Source of the DNA: Palleronia pontilimi
Lineage (GTDB): Bacteria; Pseudomonadota; Alphaproteobacteria; Rhodobacterales; Rhodobacteraceae
NCBI RefSeq assembly: GCF_016412875.1
Contig: NZ_JAEKPD010000005.1
Span: 1 to 64,000, forward strand
DNA length: 64,000 nt
Direction: 5' to 3'
A program made the translations under genes and the position numbers. The notes beneath the pieces were generated by a model that was given only the letters and a program-made list of their open reading frames with translations, did no database searches and was not told where the DNA came from. Positions 42,876 through 51,715 of this stretch are shown here, in pieces. How positions within the stretch are numbered: position 1 is the stretch's first letter; the number at the start of each line of letters is the position of its first letter.

Positions 42876-42906
42876 ATATGTGGGAAGACGTTTTTGCCCC
42901 TTCAAG
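42876..42906 (-). promoter_or_regulatory. Candidate sigma-32 (RpoH) promoter of hsp20
   Basis: On the minus strand, CTTGAA (42906-42901) is separated by 16 bp from CCCACATAT (42884-42876). This matches the heat-shock promoter form CTTGAA-N-CCCCATNT. It is about 100 bp upstream of the hsp20 start and after the stop of the upstream protease gene. Confidence 0.65.
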
Positions 42907-42933
42907 ACCCCCGGATGGGGAAAAATTCCGGTC

Positions 42934-43773
42934 TCAGGGCCGCAGGAATTTGGCCGAGCCCATGGCGCGCGCTTCGCTCTGGCCCATCCGCACGACCTTG
43001 GGTGTCTTGCGGTGGAACACGCCGTCGCCCTGCGCGTCGAGCAGCGCGAGCAACTCGGCCACGGGCTGCTTCAGATCGGTGCCGATGGACACTTTCTGAT
43101 CGGCGACCTCGGCCTTGGCGCTGACGACCGATACCAGGTGCGGCACGTTGTCGGCATCGAAGGTCAGGATCGGCGCGCCCGACGCCCCGAAATCCACGTT
43201 GCAACTGGTGATCAGCGCGCCGTCCTGCGCGTTCAGCACGTGGCAGACCTCTTGCAGGTCGGGCCGTTCGGACCGGTCGAACTGGTAGGACACGACGCCG
43301 ACCTCGGTCCCCATGCGGACCGCGCCGTTCATGTCGATGGCCGCCACTTGTTCGGCGGCGATGGCGTGATCGAGCTCGATCAGCGCCAGGTCGACCGCCA
43401 GGTCGCCCAGCCCGGTCTTCCCGTGGTGATACCGGGGGTGCACGATCACGCGCCGCACGGCGCGGTGCGCCTCGGCCCGGCCGTCACGCAGACCGGCCAG
43501 GAAAACGATCTCGGCGGGGCTGTGCCGCCCGCCGGTGCGCACATCGAACAGGCAGTGACCGGCCGTCAGCACGAGCTTCGGCGCGATCAGGGTCGCGGTG
43601 CAGAACTTCCCGTTGGCGAATTCCAGCTTGCCGATGGCCGAGAACGCCTGGCTGCCGTCGCGGCTGGCGAGGGTGCGGATCACGTCTGCGTCGATGGCGA
43701 CGGCCGGGCCCGCGAAGACGCTCGCGGCAAGGGCCGCGGCGGGCAACAGGACGCGTCTGAGAAACGGGCGCAT
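42934..43773 (-). CDS. Exported trypsin-like serine protease
   Basis: A 279-residue precursor with a signal peptide (MRPFLRRVLLPAAALAASVF, cleavage near AVA). The S1 triad is intact: His73 in LTAGHC, Asp in DLALIEL (about 128), and Ser198 in FGASGAP. Six cysteines could form disulphides, as in TCNVDFG-type bacterial trypsins. The protein is periplasmic or secreted; the substrate is unknown. It contrasts with the pseudoprotease at 39.6-41.4 kb. It is upstream of hsp20 on the same strand but separated by the hsp20 promoter, and 67 bp downstream of glcF. Confidence 0.92.
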   Translation of the reverse strand: MRPFLRRVLLPAAALAASVFAGPAVAIDADVIRTLASRDGSQAFSAIGKLEFANGKFCTATLIAPKLVLTAGHCLFDVRTGGRHSPAEIVFLAGLRDGRAEAHRAVRRVIVHPRYHHGKTGLGDLAVDLALIELDHAIAAEQVAAIDMNGAVRMGTEVGVVSYQFDRSERPDLQEVCHVLNAQDGALITSCNVDFGASGAPILTFDADNVPHLVSVVSAKAEVADQKVSIGTDLKQPVAELLALLDAQGDGVFHRKTPKVVRMGQSEARAMGSAKFLRP

Positions 43774-43840
43774 GGGCGGACTCCTCGCTGATGTCGAGGC
43801 AAGCGATAGCAGCCCGGCGCGGCGCGTTTATGTCGGGACT

Positions 43841-45220
<1,380 letters not shown>

Positions 45221-45235
45221 GTCGGTGCTTTCGGA

Positions 45236-46387
45236 TCAGCCCATCAGGCCGGGATTCAGGATGCCGCGCGGATCGAACTTCGCGCGCAATCCGTCGCTGA
45301 TCGCCGCGACGGGTGCGGGCGCGGGGTGGAACGTGCCGAAGCGCGCGCGGGCCGTGTCGGATGCGCGGACCAGGGTAGCGTGACCGGGAATCTCGCTTAG
45401 CGCCGCGCGCACATCGAAGGTTTCGTCCAGCTCGGCCCAGATCAGACCGCCCGCCCAGTCCATCAGCAGCTTGCCATCCGGCAGCGCCGCCGCCACGCGC
45501 GGCCCGTCCGAGGGCTTGACCGAAATCCGCCAGAGCGCGCCCGAGCCGCCCCCGAACATTTCCGCATCGCGCACCCAGCGCCAGCCCGGATCGGTGCCAC
45601 CCTCGCGCCCCGCCATTTCGTCGATCCGTGCGTCGCCAAAGGGTTCCAGCAGTGCGCGCAGCTTCTGGGACCGGTAGGCGACAGATGCCTCGAACCCTTC
45701 GAGCCGCAGCATGGTCACAGGCGCGCCATCCGGCCCCACGGGCACATGCGCCGCACCCGACACCTCATAGGGCGAGCCCAGCGCCGCGGCCATGGCGGCG
45801 ACGGCGCGCTCGGGCGACAGACCGTCAAGACGCAGGCTGACCGTGGTCTCGATCCCCGGCAGGACCTTGAAGCTGACCTCGCTCAACACGCCCAGGGTGC
45901 CATGGGAACCGGCCATCAGTTTCACGAGGTCGTAGCCGGTGACGTTCTTCATCACCCGCCCGCCATTCTTGACGATCGTGCCGGTCCCATCCACGAAGCG
46001 CACACCGATCAGGCTGTCGCGGCAGGCCCCCGCCACGATCCGGCGCGGGCCGCTGGCATTGACCGCCACCGCGCCGCCGATCGTTGGCGTTCCCTCGGTG
46101 CCAAGGATTGCGCGGTGATCCATAGGCTCGAAGGGAAGGCGCTGGTTCTCGGCCGCAAGCGCTGCCTCGATATCGGCCAGCGGCGTGCCCGCCCGCGCCA
46201 CCAACGTCAGCGCGCCCGGCTCGTAAAGCGTGATGCCCGAAAGCCCCGCGACCGACAGGGTGTCACCTTCCACGGGCGCATACGTCCGCGTGCCGCCACC
46301 TTGCACGCGAAGTGGTCCGGCGGCCCCCGCCACGGCCTCTGCAAGTTCGTGCTCGTCCGTGGGCGTCAAGGCCCCGTTCTGTTCCAT
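45236..46387 (-). CDS. glcE: Glycolate oxidase FAD-binding subunit
   Basis: GlcE is a second FAD-domain subunit of glycolate oxidase, shorter than GlcD. The 383-residue protein has RVQGGGTRTYAP, the PCMH-type FAD segment GTEGTPTIGGAVAVNASGPRR (residues about 93-113), and a C-terminal GILNPGLMG tail. The ATG at 46387 is preceded by GGAG, part of an intergenic repeat; a GTG at 46390 is in frame. It is separated from glcD by that repeat. Confidence 0.94.
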   Translation of the reverse strand: MEQNGALTPTDEHELAEAVAGAAGPLRVQGGGTRTYAPVEGDTLSVAGLSGITLYEPGALTLVARAGTPLADIEAALAAENQRLPFEPMDHRAILGTEGTPTIGGAVAVNASGPRRIVAGACRDSLIGVRFVDGTGTIVKNGGRVMKNVTGYDLVKLMAGSHGTLGVLSEVSFKVLPGIETTVSLRLDGLSPERAVAAMAAALGSPYEVSGAAHVPVGPDGAPVTMLRLEGFEASVAYRSQKLRALLEPFGDARIDEMAGREGGTDPGWRWVRDAEMFGGGSGALWRISVKPSDGPRVAAALPDGKLLMDWAGGLIWAELDETFDVRAALSEIPGHATLVRASDTARARFGTFHPAPAPVAAISDGLRAKFDPRGILNPGLMG

Positions 46388-46394
46388 CACTGGT

Positions 46395-46443
46395 CTCCAA
46401 ATACCTCGGGGGAGTCCGCAGAGCGGACGGGGGCAGCGCCCCC
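46395..46443 (-). repeat. Intergenic repeat family, copy between glcD and glcE
   Basis: The copy holds two perfect hairpins: GTCCGC-AGA-GCGGAC (46414-46428) and GGGGGC-AGC-GCCCCC (46429-46443). On the minus strand these are followed by GAGGTATTTGGAGACC. The repeat abuts the glcD stop, and its end supplies the glcE ribosome-binding site. The second full copy is at 51653-51702. Confidence 0.8.
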
Positions 46444-47882
46444 TACTCCGCCGCCACCCGTCGCGACGCCGTCACCGACAGCGGAAACACCTTCGCCGGG
46501 TTCAAAAGCCACGCGGGATCGAACACGTCCTTCACCCGCAGCTGCGCTTCCAGGTCCGCGGGCGAAAACTGCGCCTCCATCAGGTCGCGCTTTTCGACGC
46601 CCACGCCATGTTCGCCCGTCAGGCAGCCGCCCACCTCGACACACAGCCGCAGGATGTCCGCGCCCATTTCTTCGGCCTTTTCCAGGTCACCGTCCTTGTT
46701 GGCATCGAACAGGATCAGCGGGTGCATGTTGCCGTCGCCCGCGTGAAACACGTTGGCCACGTCCAGCCCGTACTGCGCGGACAGATCCTTGATGCCGCCC
46801 AGCACGCGCGGCAGCTCGCTCACCGGGATCGTGCCGTCCAGGCAGATGTAGTCGTTGATCTGGCCCATGGCCCCGAAGGCGGATTTGCGGCCCAGCCAGA
46901 TGCGGGCGCTTTCCTCGGCGGACTGGCTTTCGCGCAGCTCCACCGGATCGTGACGCCGCGCGATCTGGCTGATGACGCCCAGCTGCATGTCGATCTCGGC
47001 GTCCGAGCCTTCGACCTCGACGATCAGCAGCGCCTCGCAATCGGGATAGCCCGCGCCCGCGAAGGCCTCGGTGGCGCGGATGCAGGGGCGATCCATGAAC
47101 TCGATTGCGACAGGCAGCACGCCCGCCTTGATGATGTCGCTGACGCAGGCGCCCGCCACCTCATTCGAATCGAACCCGATCAGCACGGGCCGCGCGCCCT
47201 CGGGCTTGGGCAGAATGCGCAGCGTGGCTTCGGTCACGACGCCCAGCTGCCCCTCGGACCCGCAGATCACCCCCAGCACGTCGTAGCCGCCCGCGTCCAG
47301 ATGCGCGCCGCCGATCTCGGTCACCGTGCCGTCCATCAGGACCAGCGTCACGCCCAGCAGGTTGTTGGTGGTCACGCCGTATTTCAGGCAATGCGCCCCG
47401 CCCGAATTCATGCCGATATTGCCCGCTATGGCGCAGGCCAGTTGCGACGACGGGTCGGGGGCGTAGAAGAAGCCGTCCTCTTCAACCGCGCCGGTCACGC
47501 TCAGGTTCGTGCGGCCGGTCTGCACCCGGATGTAGCGATCCGCGTAATTCGTCTCGAGCACGTCGTTCATCCGCGCCACGCCCAGGATCACGCAATCGGC
47601 CGTGGGCAGCGCGCCGCCCGCCAGCGACGTGCCGGACCCGCGGGGCACCACCGGAACGCCTTCCTCGGAACAGATCCGCAGCACGTCCGACACTTCGGCG
47701 GTCGACGCGGGCAGGACCGCGGCCAGCGGCGGGCACTTGTAGGCCGTCAGCGCGTCGCATTCATAGGCGCGCGTCTCTTCGGGCGCATGGATCACCGCGT
47801 CTTCGGGCAGGACCTGCAGCAGTCGCTGCACGATCCGCGCTTTATGCGACAGGATGGTGGGGCTCGGGGCGGGCATCTCCAT
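46443..47882 (-). CDS. glcD: Glycolate oxidase catalytic FAD subunit
   Basis: GlcD oxidises glycolate (and often D-lactate) to the 2-oxo acid using FAD. The 479-residue protein has the FAD_binding_4 motif PRGSGTSLAGGALP, the GNIGMNSGGAHCLKYG and GSEGQLGVVTEA segments, and the FAD-linked oxidase C-terminal domain with FHAGDGNMHPLI and GGCLTGEHGVG. An ideal AAGGAG lies seven bases before the ATG. It heads the glcDEF operon. No glcC-like regulator is adjacent. Confidence 0.97.
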   Translation of the reverse strand: MEMPAPSPTILSHKARIVQRLLQVLPEDAVIHAPEETRAYECDALTAYKCPPLAAVLPASTAEVSDVLRICSEEGVPVVPRGSGTSLAGGALPTADCVILGVARMNDVLETNYADRYIRVQTGRTNLSVTGAVEEDGFFYAPDPSSQLACAIAGNIGMNSGGAHCLKYGVTTNNLLGVTLVLMDGTVTEIGGAHLDAGGYDVLGVICGSEGQLGVVTEATLRILPKPEGARPVLIGFDSNEVAGACVSDIIKAGVLPVAIEFMDRPCIRATEAFAGAGYPDCEALLIVEVEGSDAEIDMQLGVISQIARRHDPVELRESQSAEESARIWLGRKSAFGAMGQINDYICLDGTIPVSELPRVLGGIKDLSAQYGLDVANVFHAGDGNMHPLILFDANKDGDLEKAEEMGADILRLCVEVGGCLTGEHGVGVEKRDLMEAQFSPADLEAQLRVKDVFDPAWLLNPAKVFPLSVTASRRVAAE

Positions 47883-47993
47883 GGCGGATCTCCTTGCTGC
47901 AATCCCTACATGGCGGGGTCACGCGGCTTGCGCAAGCGGACGGCGCGCCGCAGCCGCCTTGCGAGCGTGCCCCCACGGCGGCTAGATGGACTG

Positions 47994-48692
47994 ATGCAGA
48001 CCATGCTTCCCCCGCTTCTGAGCCTTTTGCAACCGCTCGACTACGTCGCCATGGCGTTCCTGCTGGCCGGGTGGTGGCTGACCGGATGGCGCGTGGAACG
48101 CACCCGGGGCAAGCCGTCGGTGACGGTCCTGATGATGCAGCACAACCGCGACTGGATGGCGCAGATGCTGACCCGACAGCCGCGCATCTTCGACGCGCAG
48201 GTGCTGTCGGCGATCCGCCAGAGCACCGCCTTCTTCGCGTCCACCTGCGTCATCGCCATCGGCGGCGCGCTGGCGCTGATGGGCAACGCGGACAACCTGC
48301 AATCGGTGGCCGAGGGCTTCGGCGAGCGCGACCTGCCGCCGGTGCTGTGGCAGGTGAAGCTGGCGCCGGTGGCGGCACTTCTGACAGCGGCCTTCTTGAA
48401 GTTCGTCTGGTCCAACAGGCTTTTCGGGTATTCCGCCGTGGTCATGGCGGGCGTGCCGAACGATCCGAACGATCCCGAAGCACCGGACCGCGCGCGGCAG
48501 GCGGCCGAGTTGAACATCCGCGCGGCGTGGAATTTTAACCGCGGTCTGAGGGCGATGTACTACGCGCTCGGCGCGCTCGGCTGGCTGCTGGGACCGGTGG
48601 CCCTGCTGGGAACGGCAGCGCTGACCCACTGGATCGTCTGGTCGCGTGAATTCCGGTCACGTCCGCGCGATATCCTGTTGGGAAAGCTCTGA
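47994..48692 (+). CDS. DUF599 family membrane protein
   Basis: A 232-residue protein with four membrane helices (about 15-35, 75-100, 120-140 and 190-220). It shows the DUF599 pattern: RQSTAFFASTCVIAIGG, KFVWSNRLFGYSAVVMAGVPN, and AAWNFNRGLRAMYYALG. Its function is unknown. A second ATG at codon 4 is possible. It is divergent from glcD, with the small exported gene 31 bp downstream. Confidence 0.9.
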   Translation: MQTMLPPLLSLLQPLDYVAMAFLLAGWWLTGWRVERTRGKPSVTVLMMQHNRDWMAQMLTRQPRIFDAQVLSAIRQSTAFFASTCVIAIGGALALMGNADNLQSVAEGFGERDLPPVLWQVKLAPVAALLTAAFLKFVWSNRLFGYSAVVMAGVPNDPNDPEAPDRARQAAELNIRAAWNFNRGLRAMYYALGALGWLLGPVALLGTAALTHWIVWSREFRSRPRDILLGKL

Positions 48693-48723
48693 CATCCCCC
48701 GCGGGCGTGCTATCCATCGCTTC

Positions 48724-49080
48724 ATGATTTGCCGAATCCTCATCCCTGCTGCCCTTGCCTTTGCACTGCCCGCGCTTGCCGATCCCGCACGGATCGAAGG
48801 GGCCAAGGCCGAGCGATCGGGCGATGGCTGGACCGTATCGGTTACCCTGCGCCACGCCGATACCGGGTGGGAGGATTACGCCGACGGCTGGCGGGTCGAA
48901 CTGGCCGACGGCACCGTTCTGGCAAGCCGCGTTCTCGCCCATCCCCACGTCACCGAGCAGCCCTTCACCCGCGCGAAAAGGGGCGTCGCGATCCCCGAGG
49001 GCGTCGACACCGTGATGATCCGCGCCCGCACGCGTCCCGGCGGCTGGTCGGACGAAACGCTGTCCTTGTCCTTGCGCTGA
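48724..49080 (+). CDS. Small exported protein, unknown function
   Basis: A 118-residue protein with a signal peptide (MICRILIPAALAFALPALA) and a compact beta-rich mature domain: WTVSVTLRHADTGWEDYADG, WRVELADGTVLASRVLAHPH, then TRAKRGVAIPEGVDTVMIRA. I recognise it as a conserved type in this group but not as a named family. It follows the DUF599 gene by 31 bp on the same strand. Confidence 0.75.
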   Translation: MICRILIPAALAFALPALADPARIEGAKAERSGDGWTVSVTLRHADTGWEDYADGWRVELADGTVLASRVLAHPHVTEQPFTRAKRGVAIPEGVDTVMIRARTRPGGWSDETLSLSLR

Positions 49081-49117
49081 ACGCGAAGACCAGCGGGACC
49101 CGGCCGCAATCCGCGCC

Positions 49118-49540
49118 TCAGCGAAGGTGGATATAGGCAAGCAATCCTTCGATCGTGTCGGGCAGAACGCCCTCCGCCTCGCGCGCACCCAACCCCGCGC
49201 GGGCGCTGAACCAACCGCCCTTCGCTTCTGCCCGGTGGACGCGCGCCGCGTGCACCGCCCGCGCGGCATGGCGCAGCCAGCTTCGCAGAGTTTCGGGGTC
49301 GGCTGTGCCGCCCTCGTCAAGCTCGGCCAGCACGGCCTCGTCGCGAAGCATCAGCCTGATTCTTTGGCCATGACCGTTCAGGATGTGGCCGACGCCCTCG
49401 ACCCTCCACGGCTCGATGGCGATGCACAGGTCCTCGGCCGAGCGGTACACCGTCACATCGCCCGGCGTGTCATAGCTCGGGCTGTCGTTGCAGACGATCA
49501 CGTCTTGCAGCCAGTCCTGCGAATTCCCATCACTCGGCAT
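49118..49540 (-). CDS. Conserved hypothetical protein
   Basis: A 140-residue soluble protein starting MPSDGNSQDWLQDVIVCNDS, with a G-rich binding site upstream. It contains DTPGDVTVYRSAEDLCIAIEPW and a helical C-terminal half. It has no signal peptide or membrane helix and I recognise no family. It sits between the small exported gene (convergent) and the amidotransferase-like operon. Confidence 0.65.
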   Translation of the reverse strand: MPSDGNSQDWLQDVIVCNDSPSYDTPGDVTVYRSAEDLCIAIEPWRVEGVGHILNGHGQRIRLMLRDEAVLAELDEGGTADPETLRSWLRHAARAVHAARVHRAEAKGGWFSARAGLGAREAEGVLPDTIEGLLAYIHLR

Positions 49541-49585
49541 CGTTGCCCCCCTTTGGCGTCCCGGATCATGCGGGGGCAGTCGATC

Positions 49586-51640
49586 CTATCGCCGCCCCTC
49601 GCGCAACCATGCACCGACGCTCAGCAGCGCCGCCAGAAGCAGCCACGCCCAGGCAGGCAGAATCGGGCGCGATGTGACATCCGCCGTCAGGTAGGCCGCG
49701 CGCGGCGTGATACCCAGCCAGCCGCGTCCGGCCGCAGCACGTCCTTCGCGCACTTGGCGCAAGTCCGGCAGCCCGTCGGAAATCGAGCGGATCCCGCCGC
49801 GGCGTTCCTCGATCAGCGGCGCAAGCAGGCTGCCATCGGCCACGGTCTGCTCGAATTCCCGCGGTGCGCTCGGGCCCAGCGCGATGACCGTTTCCTCGTC
49901 GCCTTCGCGCAGCCTGTACAGACCCAGCTCGGGCCCGGTGATCGTGGTCTGGAAACGTCCGGGCGACACCTCGTCCAGCGGGATCATCGTCACCGTGCCA
50001 TCGGGCGCCGTCAGCTCCAGCTCGCCCACGCTGTCGCCCAGCGTGCGGCGGGTGATCGTCATTTCCTGCCCCTCGGCCGTCGCGTCGAGCGCTTCTTCGT
50101 CCAGCTCGGGCTCTTTCATCATCCAGTGCGCAAGGCGCCGCAAAAGCTCCAGCTGCGGCCCGCCGCCGTCGAAACCCCGCGACCATAGCCACGCGTGGTC
50201 CGATCCCAGCAGGGCGACACGGCCCGCGCCGACCCGGTCGAGCACCATCAGCGGTGCTCCGTTCACGCCGGTCATCGCCACCTGCCCGCCCGTGGCGTCC
50301 AGCTCGATCTGGCGTAGCCAGCGGCCCCAGGTCGGATCTTCGCCGCCGCCGGTCAGGCCCTGGGTGACCGGGTGGCGCATCCCAAGGTCCGTCAGTTCGG
50401 GCAGGTAAGGCTCCTCGATCACCCGGCTCGTGGGTGCGGCGGGCAGGATCTCACCCAAGGGCGAGCGATAGAGCGACGCGGCGGTCGCGAATTCGGGGCC
50501 CGCGGCCACCAGCACGGCGCCGCCGTCCTCGACGTATTGGCGCACGTTGTCCAGGTAAAGCGCGGGCAGGATGCCGCGCCGCTGGTAGCGGTCGAAGATG
50601 ATCAGATCGAACTCGTCGATCTTGTCGAGAAACAGCTCGCGGGTCGGAAAGGCGATCAGGCTCAGCTCGTCCACCGGCACGCCATCCTGCTTTTCGGGCG
50701 GACGCAGGATGGTGAAATGCACCAGGTCGACGCTGCTGTCCGACTTCAGCAGGTTGCGCCAGGTCCGCTCGCCCGGATGCGGCTCGCCGCTGACCAGAAG
50801 GACGCGCAACCGGTCGCGCACGCCGTTGATCTGCACCACCGCGGCGTTGTTGCGGTCTGTCAACTCGCCCTCGGCCAGCGGGGTCGAGAACTGGATCACG
50901 TTGCGCCCGCCATGGGGCAGCGTGACGGGAAGCTCCAGGTCCTGGCCCACGGGCACGGTGAAGTTGACCGGCTCGCCGCCATCCACCGCGATCGAGATCT
51001 CGGCGGTGCCATCCTGGCCCGCGGGCACGGCGCCCTGGTCCTCGATCCGCAAGCTCAGCGTGACCTCTTCGTCGAGGATCGCGAAGGCGGGCGCGCTCAG
51101 GATCGCCAGGCGGCGGTCCCAATCGTCGGGCTGACCGGTCAGAAGCAGGTGCAGCGGTGCGGGCAGGTCGGGCGCCCGCTCGACATCGTGGAGCCGCCCG
51201 TCCGAGATCAGGATCGCCCCCGCCAGCCGCGCCCGCGGCTCGTCGGCCACGGCGTCGGCAAGCGCGGTCATCAGCAGGCTGCCCTCGTCGCCGGGACCGT
51301 CCCCCATGCGCACCACCCGCAGCTCGGTGTTCTCCAGCGCCGCCACCTCGGCCTCGATCCGCGACAGCGCTTCCTCGGCCTGCGCGGCGCGGTCCGACAG
51401 GTCCTGCGACGCGCTTTCGTCCACCACCACCACCACGATATCGCTGAGCGGGGCGCGGTCCTCGCGCTGGAAGGACGGACCGGCCAGGGCCGCCAGAACC
51501 GCCAGCCCGGCGAGCGCCCGCAACCACCAGCCGCCCAGGCCCCGCCAGATCGCCAGCACGACGATCAGCGCGACCAGCCCGCCCAGTACGGCCAGCACCA
51601 CCACGGGCACCAAGGGGTCGAATACGATGCTTCCGGTCAA
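49586..51640 (-). CDS. Glutamine amidotransferase-like membrane protein (last gene of the MoxR operon)
   Basis: A 684-residue membrane protein starting at a TTG. Two N-terminal helices (about 10-55) precede a VWA-like domain (VVVVVDESASQDLS, MIDAS-like DxSxS), a beta-sandwich (about 190-270), a class I amidotransferase-like domain (about 275-480; RVLLVSGEPHPGE, YVEDGGAVLVAAGPEF, MTGVNGAPLMVLD) without an obvious catalytic Cys, and a C-terminal helix LPAWAWLLLAALLS. It probably acts at the periplasmic face with the DUF4159 protein. An intergenic repeat lies just before its start. The function is inferred only from the operon. Confidence 0.8.
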   Translation of the reverse strand: MTGSIVFDPLVPVVVLAVLGGLVALIVVLAIWRGLGGWWLRALAGLAVLAALAGPSFQREDRAPLSDIVVVVVDESASQDLSDRAAQAEEALSRIEAEVAALENTELRVVRMGDGPGDEGSLLMTALADAVADEPRARLAGAILISDGRLHDVERAPDLPAPLHLLLTGQPDDWDRRLAILSAPAFAILDEEVTLSLRIEDQGAVPAGQDGTAEISIAVDGGEPVNFTVPVGQDLELPVTLPHGGRNVIQFSTPLAEGELTDRNNAAVVQINGVRDRLRVLLVSGEPHPGERTWRNLLKSDSSVDLVHFTILRPPEKQDGVPVDELSLIAFPTRELFLDKIDEFDLIIFDRYQRRGILPALYLDNVRQYVEDGGAVLVAAGPEFATAASLYRSPLGEILPAAPTSRVIEEPYLPELTDLGMRHPVTQGLTGGGEDPTWGRWLRQIELDATGGQVAMTGVNGAPLMVLDRVGAGRVALLGSDHAWLWSRGFDGGGPQLELLRRLAHWMMKEPELDEEALDATAEGQEMTITRRTLGDSVGELELTAPDGTVTMIPLDEVSPGRFQTTITGPELGLYRLREGDEETVIALGPSAPREFEQTVADGSLLAPLIEERRGGIRSISDGLPDLRQVREGRAAAGRGWLGITPRAAYLTADVTSRPILPAWAWLLLAALLSVGAWLREGRR

Positions 51641-51652
51641 AGCTGCCTGCCC

Positions 51653-51702
51653 TTCATCTTTCCAAAAATACCTCCGGGGAGCGCGAGGGGCTGGCCCCTC
51701 GC
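51653..51702 (-). repeat. Intergenic repeat family, copy in the MoxR operon
   Basis: A perfect hairpin GCGAGGGG/CCCCTCGC (51683-51702) is followed on the minus strand by CTCCCCGGAGGTATTT and TTGGAAAGATGAAG. It lies between the DUF4159 stop and the TTG start of the amidotransferase-like gene, in the same orientation as the copy at 46395. Confidence 0.8.
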
Positions 51703-51715
51703 ATCCGAAGCCGTC

